From positions 6,444-16,208 of the forward strand of contig JAPOZF010000167.1 in the NCBI GenBank assembly GCA_026706165.1: a stretch of DNA of 9,765 bases. Reading direction: 5' to 3'. Below, piece after piece: positions 5,812 to 9,765 of this stretch. The notes under the pieces are model-generated. The model was not told the origin of the DNA, did no database searches, and saw only the letters and a list, made by a program, of their open reading frames with translations. The DNA comes from Gemmatimonadota bacterium. Lineage in GTDB: Bacteria; Latescibacterota; UBA2968; UBA8231. Within the stretch, counting starts at the first letter, position 1. Each line of letters starts with the position of its first letter. The translations under genes and the position numbers were made by a program.

Positions 5812-6627
5812 ATGCCGGAGCGGTCCTACGATCCGGTCGCGCGGCGGGTGGAAGCTCTGGCGGACCAGGGCCGGAAGGTGGAGACCATCGGGGTGGTCGA
5901 GGGCCACCCGGTTTTCTGCATCCGTGCGGGCCGGCCCCGGCGGCTGCGGATCCTGCTGACCGGGGGTGTTCACGGCGACGAGCCGGCCGGAGTGGAGGCG
6001 GTCCTGCGCTTTTTCGAAGAGGACGCGGAACCCTGGCTCGGGCAGGTGGAGTTCATCGCTCTGCCCTGCGTCAACCCCGTGGGGTACGTGCGCGGCACCC
6101 GCGAAAACGGGGCGGGAGCGGATATCAACCGCTCATTCGAGAGCGGCGGCGTGCCCGAGGTGGACCTTGTCAAAAAGGTGCTGGAGGGGTGCCGCCTGGA
6201 CGCTTTCGTCGATTGCCACGAAGACTGGGAGGCGGACGGCTTTTACATGTACGAGGGCCTGCGCCAGGGCCCGGCCGCCGGGCCGGCGGTCATTGCCGAA
6301 GTTGCGGAGCAGGCTTCCATAGATCCGGACAGCGGCGAGGACAGCGAGCCGGTTTCGCCGGGGGTGTACGAGATCTCCCCGTCCTGGGGACTGGTTGGGT
6401 TTGCGCCCCATGTGTTGAACCGGCACGCCCCCCGCGCCTGTATCTTCGAGACGCCGACGAAATGGCCGCTGGAGAAACGCGCGGCCGTGCACAGGGTGGG
6501 GCTGGGCGCCGCCCTGCGACACTGGACGGGAGAAACAGGCGTCTCTGCGGACCATGGAGTTAAGCGGGGCGTACGAAAGCCTTGCCGGGAAGCAGTATTC
6601 CCCCTGAAATCCAGGCCCGGTCCATGA
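5812..6627 (+). CDS. M14-family zinc carboxypeptidase / succinylglutamate-desuccinylase-like protein
   Basis: This 271-residue protein has the zinc motifs of the M14 superfamily. 'GGVHGDEPAGVEAV' (51-64) gives ligands His54 and Glu57, 'VDCHED' (133-138) gives the third ligand His136, 'ADINRSF' (103-109) carries the Asn-Arg pair that binds the substrate carboxylate, and 'CIFETPT' (210-216) gives the likely catalytic Glu213. The family hydrolyses C-terminal peptide bonds or amide/acyl links in amino-acid derivatives or peptidoglycan peptides. There is no signal peptide, so it is probably cytoplasmic. The ATG follows the previous stop without a gap, and AAGGA lies 10 nt upstream. The last 25 or so residues are basic and not obviously family-like. 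The stop overlaps the start of the downstream PhyH gene (ATGA), implying coupling. The exact substrate is unknown. Confidence 0.8.
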   Translation: MPERSYDPVARRVEALADQGRKVETIGVVEGHPVFCIRAGRPRRLRILLTGGVHGDEPAGVEAVLRFFEEDAEPWLGQVEFIALPCVNPVGYVRGTRENGAGADINRSFESGGVPEVDLVKKVLEGCRLDAFVDCHEDWEADGFYMYEGLRQGPAAGPAVIAEVAEQASIDPDSGEDSEPVSPGVYEISPSWGLVGFAPHVLNRHAPRACIFETPTKWPLEKRAAVHRVGLGAALRHWTGETGVSADHGVKRGVRKPCREAVFPLKSRPGP

Positions 6628-7424
6628 CCCCCGAACAGCGCTACCTGTTCGATATCAACGGTTATCTGCATCTGCCCGGCGTCCTGAGCGCCGGCGAACT
6701 GGCCGCCGCCCGGGCCGCGGTCGACCGCTATGTGGCCACTCCCGACGAGGCGCTGCCGCAGGGCTTTTCGCGTTCGGAAAACGGCAAGTCCTACGCCCAT
6801 GGCTTTGCCTTCGACAAGGCCCTCGAAGCCCTGACCGTGCATCCGGGCCTGTGGCCCATCGTCAGGGAATTCACTCACGACCGGCCGGCCTTTTCGATGG
6901 GGACGCTGCTGGTCGACAGCCACCGGCAGGAGCCCTTGCGGCTGCACTGCGCCCGCGAGGATTTCGGCTGGCAAAGCACGCGCTACGACACCCGGGAAGG
7001 ACGGATCTTTTGCGACGACTTCGTCATCTTCCCCTGTTTCGACGACGTCTTCCCCGGCGACGGGGGCCTGCTGGTGGTGCCCGGTTCCCACAAGGCGGCT
7101 TTCCAACGGCCGCCCGACCTGTTCAACGGAGGAGTCATGGCGGATCGGGAGGAGCTGCCGCCGGGGGTGGTCAACGTGACCCTGCGGGCCGGGGACGCGG
7201 TGGTTATGACGGAAATGCTCGCCCACGGGACCTTGCAGTGGAAGCCCCGGGACCGCCAGCGCCGCACCCTGGTATTGCGCTACCGGCCGCAGTACAAGGG
7301 GCAGCCTTCAATTCCCGATGAAATCCAGCAACGCCTCTCGCCCGAGGTCAGGGAACTGATCGCACATGCCCACTACACTCACGTCAAGGAGATCATCAAA
7401 CAGGACGTAGTGCGGCTCAGCTAG
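6624..7424 (+). CDS. PhyH-family protein with an altered iron-binding motif
   Basis: This 266-residue protein has the PhyH fold: an N-terminal 'YLFDINGYLHLPGVLSAGEL' (7-26), the core 'GDGGLLVVPGSHKAAF' (145-160), and the C-terminal 'LRAGDAVVMTEMLAHGTLQW' (187-206) with the distal iron His201 followed by Arg213/214 for 2-oxoglutarate. The first iron motif, usually H-x-D, reads His108-Cys109-Ala110 in 'LRLHCARED', so the acidic ligand is missing at its normal place. From memory, related PhyH proteins of similar lineages read 'LHG' here, so this may be a subfamily trait. ATG 6624 overlaps the peptidase stop by 4 nt and is preferred over an upstream TTG at 6582. It is the last gene of the plus-strand block. 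It may be an oxygenase with a two-His site or a non-catalytic relative. Confidence 0.85.
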   Translation: MTPEQRYLFDINGYLHLPGVLSAGELAAARAAVDRYVATPDEALPQGFSRSENGKSYAHGFAFDKALEALTVHPGLWPIVREFTHDRPAFSMGTLLVDSHRQEPLRLHCAREDFGWQSTRYDTREGRIFCDDFVIFPCFDDVFPGDGGLLVVPGSHKAAFQRPPDLFNGGVMADREELPPGVVNVTLRAGDAVVMTEMLAHGTLQWKPRDRQRRTLVLRYRPQYKGQPSIPDEIQQRLSPEVRELIAHAHYTHVKEIIKQDVVRLS

Positions 7425-7440
7425 CTGTTTTGGAAACTGC

Positions 7441-7489
7441 CCAGGCCCCGGCCCTGGCGCGACTTCCGGCGGCTGCTGCTTTCGCCGGA
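7441..7489. terminator. Candidate bidirectional terminator between convergent genes
   Basis: Two hairpins occupy the 145-bp gap between the convergent PhyH and metallophosphoesterase genes. CCAGG (7441-7445) pairs with CCTGG (7453-7457), and TCCGGCG (7465-7471) pairs with CGCCGGA (7483-7489) around an 11-nt loop. Only broken pyrimidine runs follow on the plus strand, so termination is plausible by position more than by a classic U-tract. Confidence 0.35.
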
Positions 7490-7569
7490 TTCCCCGCTTT
7501 CCCCTTGGTTTCACAGGCAACCAACACCGGGAAGACCCGCGACCCAACTCGCCGGTCCCCCACGTCAAT

Positions 7570-8703
7570 TCAGTCTGCCGTACGGCTCTCCCGGGTCAGG
7601 GTGAGCAGCGCGATTTCGGAAGGGACGCCGAGCCGCAGCGGGGGACCCCAGTAGCCGGTGCCCCGGTTCACGTAGATCCAGGTGCCGCGAACCTTGTGCA
7701 GGCCGGCGACGAACGGCTGTTGCAGGGGAATGGCGTACTTCCAGGGAACGAACTGGCCGCCGTGGGTGTGGCCCGACAGCTGCAGGTGGCAACCGGCCTG
7801 GCTGGCCGCCTCTATGCTGCGCGGCTGGTGCGCCAGCAGGATGCGCACATCGGCGCCGTCGCTGGCGGCGAGCGCCCTCGCCGGATCCGATTCATGGCCG
7901 GGGACCATCTCGCCGGCGCTGAAGTCGGTCGTTCCCGCCAGGGCGATGCGCCCGCCGCCGAAGTCGATCTGCCGTCCCTCGTTTATCAGGACGTCGAAGC
8001 CGAGGCGGCGCGCCTCCCCGGTCCAGCTCTCCACGCCGGAGTAGTACTCGTGGTTGCCCGTGCAGAAATACACCCCGAGGGGAGCGGTTAGTTGGGCCAG
8101 AGCCGCCGTATGGGGGGCGAGTCGTTCTACCGCTCCGTCGGCGAGGTCGCCGGTGAAGACGATCAGTTCTGGGTGCAGCCCGTTGACCCGGGCGACAACG
8201 CGCTTCACGAAGGGGCCCTTGATGGTCGGGCCGACGTGGAGGTCGCTGATCTGGACGATGCGCAGCCCGACCAGAGGGTCCGGAAGGTTTTCAACAGGGA
8301 TTTCGACCCGGCTTACCGCCGGGGTACGGCGGGCATGATAGAAGCCATAACCCGCCGCGACCACTGCCAGGCCAAAAGTCCCCGCGTCGATCCCGGCGTC
8401 GAGCCCGGCGTCGACAGGATGGACCAGTCCCAGGAGCAGCCCCCCCGCATCGCGCAGGACCAGCAGGGTCGAGCAGATGGTGAAGAAGCCCATCCCGAGG
8501 TAGGCCACCCAGGCGAGGGGGTCCGTCAGCCAGGCCAGGTGCGGGAGGGACCGCAGGCGAAAGAGCAACAAGGGGGCGAACAGCAGGAATACCAGCGCCA
8601 GGGAAGCACCGATATGCGCGGACGGAGGGAGATAGGGGATGAGCCGCCACCCCGCATAGCCGTAGATCGTGCCGAGCAGCGCCAGGAAAATCAGTACAAA
8701 CAT
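7570..8703 (-). CDS. Membrane-anchored metallophosphoesterase (YaeI-like)
   Basis: This 377-residue protein joins an N-terminal membrane region to a calcineurin-like phosphoesterase. Hydrophobic spans lie at about 1-19, 32-50, 62-83 and 109-122. The catalytic motifs follow in order: 'ISDLHVG' (Asp154, His156), 'TGDLADG' (Asp186), 'TGNHEYY' (Asn217, His218), 'AHQP' (His292) and 'GHTHGGQ' (His312, His314), the full set of dinuclear metal ligands. YaeI-type relatives cleave phosphodiesters such as UDP-diacylglucosamine. The linker before the last span holds a short imperfect tandem repeat, 'DAGLDAGIDAG' (98-108). ATG 8703 gives a clean N-terminal membrane span but has only a weak ribosome site. 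It lies 64 nt after the CBM9-like gene on the same strand, and may share its transcript. The substrate is not established. Confidence 0.9.
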   Translation of the reverse strand: MFVLIFLALLGTIYGYAGWRLIPYLPPSAHIGASLALVFLLFAPLLLFRLRSLPHLAWLTDPLAWVAYLGMGFFTICSTLLVLRDAGGLLLGLVHPVDAGLDAGIDAGTFGLAVVAAGYGFYHARRTPAVSRVEIPVENLPDPLVGLRIVQISDLHVGPTIKGPFVKRVVARVNGLHPELIVFTGDLADGAVERLAPHTAALAQLTAPLGVYFCTGNHEYYSGVESWTGEARRLGFDVLINEGRQIDFGGGRIALAGTTDFSAGEMVPGHESDPARALAASDGADVRILLAHQPRSIEAASQAGCHLQLSGHTHGGQFVPWKYAIPLQQPFVAGLHKVRGTWIYVNRGTGYWGPPLRLGVPSEIALLTLTRESRTAD

Positions 8704-8767
8704 GCTATTTCAAGTTTCGTGGGGAGCGCGGTTTTCTGGTGCAGGCCCCGGATCCTGCAGGTTTCGT

Positions 8768-9664
8768 CTACTTCAGGGATGCCTTGATCCTTCCCCAGGT
8801 CATGGATTCGACGGCTGTATCCTGAGGGGGAAGTAACAGACCATCGACATAGAGATCCGCCATACTGTCCAAAAGATCGAGCCAGACCTGGCCTTCCATC
8901 TCTGCCGGATACCAGGAAAACCCGCTGCATCCACATTCAGATGGGTCCTCTTCCTGCTCAATTACTTCAACAGAGAAACCGACAATTTGATGGGCAGACA
9001 GGTCGCTGAAAAGGGTTTCCTCCACATTGTCACCCCATTCATCAAACGGAGTGACATACAGCTCGATTACGCTGATGGTGGGGTTCTCCCCTGCCGCCAC
9101 CCCTCCTGCATCTCCGTAAGGAGGGTAAACCCTCCATGACTTTCCCCCTTCACCCTCCCACCAGGTCCCGTCGTCCAGGATCGGCCCGCTTGCTGTTCGG
9201 GCTACTGCCGAGTACCTCTGTGCGTCCCCGTGCACTTCCATCAACTGCTCCCTTGAAGGTGAGTACCACTGGCCTTCTCCCTGTCCTCCCCGGTGATCGG
9301 CGTCGATCTGGAAAACAATGCTGTCATAAGCAAACGGCCAGGAACCTTCGGTATAGTTGTGGTTTCGGAAAACATCGTCGGCGATGATGAACGCTGCATA
9401 AACCCGGTCTGGTTCGTCCTGCCAGGCAAGCCAGACGCGGAAGTCGAGATTGGAGGGATCGTGGGGGAGGTCTCCTCCCCAGGCTTTGAAATCCAGTAAG
9501 GTCATGCTCGGTTCGCCAACCTCGTACCATTCGTCTATCGACCCGTCGTGCAGGTCGATTTCCTCCAGCATCTCATCCGTCAACTGGTAGAAGGGGTAGA
9601 GGCGGGTACCGCTGTGCGCTTCTGCCATGGCCGTCATGGCCATGATAATCAGGATTTTGTTCAT
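8768..9664 (-). CDS. Exported CBM9/DOMON-like carbohydrate-binding protein
   Basis: This 298-residue protein starts MNKILIIMAMTAMAEAHSG, a short signal peptide with likely cleavage after Ala-Glu-Ala16. Residues about 39-125 fit a CBM9-type sandwich: 'DGSIDEWYEV' (40-49), 'LDFRVWLAWQDEPDRVYAAFIIADD' (73-97), and 'WPFAYDSIVFQIDAD' (109-123), the family's typical D-G-x-x-D-E-W opening and D-S-I-x-x-x-I-D-A-D strand. The middle region (about 160-235) completes the domain. Two cysteines, 244 and 246, sit in 'SECGCSGFSW'. The C-terminus 'DTAVESMTWGRIKASLK' looks like a compact tail motif. AGGAGG lies 15 nt upstream of the ATG, longer than usual; an upstream in-frame start would bury the signal peptide. 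It is likely a periplasmic or surface sugar-binding protein with no catalytic domain. Confidence 0.75.
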   Translation of the reverse strand: MNKILIIMAMTAMAEAHSGTRLYPFYQLTDEMLEEIDLHDGSIDEWYEVGEPSMTLLDFKAWGGDLPHDPSNLDFRVWLAWQDEPDRVYAAFIIADDVFRNHNYTEGSWPFAYDSIVFQIDADHRGGQGEGQWYSPSREQLMEVHGDAQRYSAVARTASGPILDDGTWWEGEGGKSWRVYPPYGDAGGVAAGENPTISVIELYVTPFDEWGDNVEETLFSDLSAHQIVGFSVEVIEQEEDPSECGCSGFSWYPAEMEGQVWLDLLDSMADLYVDGLLLPPQDTAVESMTWGRIKASLK

Positions 9665-9679
9665 CGGAGTTTTCTGATT

Positions 9680-9705
9680 CCTCCTTCCCGCAAACCCGTA
9701 TTTGC
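9680..9705 (-). promoter_or_regulatory. Ribosome binding site and adjacent hairpin before the CBM9-like gene
   Basis: On the minus strand a perfect AGGAGG (9680-9685) lies 15 nt before the chosen ATG at 9664. Just upstream of it, GCAAA and TTTGC (9701-9705 and 9690-9694) form a 5-bp hairpin with a 6-nt loop. The long spacing makes initiation less certain, but no other in-frame start lies between. No promoter is visible in the remaining bases to 9765. Confidence 0.4.
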
Positions 9706-9765
9706 CAGCCATTCGCCTCTCCACCGCTGCCCGAGGCGGTAATCCACCCTCCGCACACACCGGAC

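Noticed and set aside
6552..6608. Short ATG-led frame (MELSGAYESLAGKQYSP) overlapping the end of the M14 gene
   Set aside because: Too short to judge, with no ribosome site; it lies inside a coding region in another frame.
6243..7226. Minus-strand 327-codon frame
   Set aside because: It is antisense to the M14 and PhyH genes and shows no domain.
7418..7431. CAGCTAGCTG followed by TTTT at the end of the second PhyH gene
   Set aside because: A loopless 10-bp palindrome cannot form a stable terminator stem, and the T-run is only four bases.
8388..8420. Short imperfect tandem repeat in DNA
   Set aside because: It simply encodes the D-A-G linker repeats of the metallophosphoesterase; too short and degenerate for a CRISPR or independent repeat element.

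Overview
The window is a GC-rich bacterial segment (visually about 60 % G+C) with no rRNA, tRNA, insertion sequence or CRISPR array that I can recognise. The gene mix is two phytanoyl-CoA-dioxygenase-like (PhyH) proteins, a kelch propeller, an Asp-box (BNR) propeller, an L-rhamnose mutarotase, an M14-type zinc peptidase and a secreted CBM9-like protein. From memory of such repertoires it suggests an uncultivated, carbohydrate-degrading lineage of the Latescibacterota / Poribacteria / Planctomycetes-Verrucomicrobia type. This is an inference; no marker gene is present.

Layout. Left block, minus strand (1-1903): a six-bladed kelch protein, a canonical PhyH oxygenase 8 nt downstream, and 6 nt after that the start of a gene cut by the window edge whose N-terminus looks like a lysophospholipid acyltransferase. 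These three look like one operon read leftwards. Middle block, plus strand (2114-7424): a truncated haemoglobin fused to about ten ankyrin repeats; a VapBC-type toxin-antitoxin locus with an intact antitoxin, a strong palindromic operator candidate and a toxin gene reduced to 37 codons by an internal deletion; then a run of an Asp-box sialidase-like protein, RhaM, a 42-codon ORF that begins like a short-chain dehydrogenase, an M14 metallopeptidase, and a second PhyH protein overlapping it by ATGA. Right block, minus strand (7570-9664): an exported CBM9-like protein followed by a membrane-anchored metallophosphoesterase, convergent with the middle block.

How they may work together. The Asp-box propeller, RhaM, peptidase and PhyH form a compact same-strand group that could handle a rhamnose-containing glycan or glycoconjugate, but the substrate cannot be read from the sequence. 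No clear promoter is visible directly before the sialidase-like gene, so it may be read from the vap promoter region. The most distinctive items are the globin-ankyrin fusion, the internally deleted toxin with intact antitoxin and operator, the second apparently deleted mini-gene, and a PhyH protein in which the usual His-x-Asp iron motif reads His-Cys-Ala.
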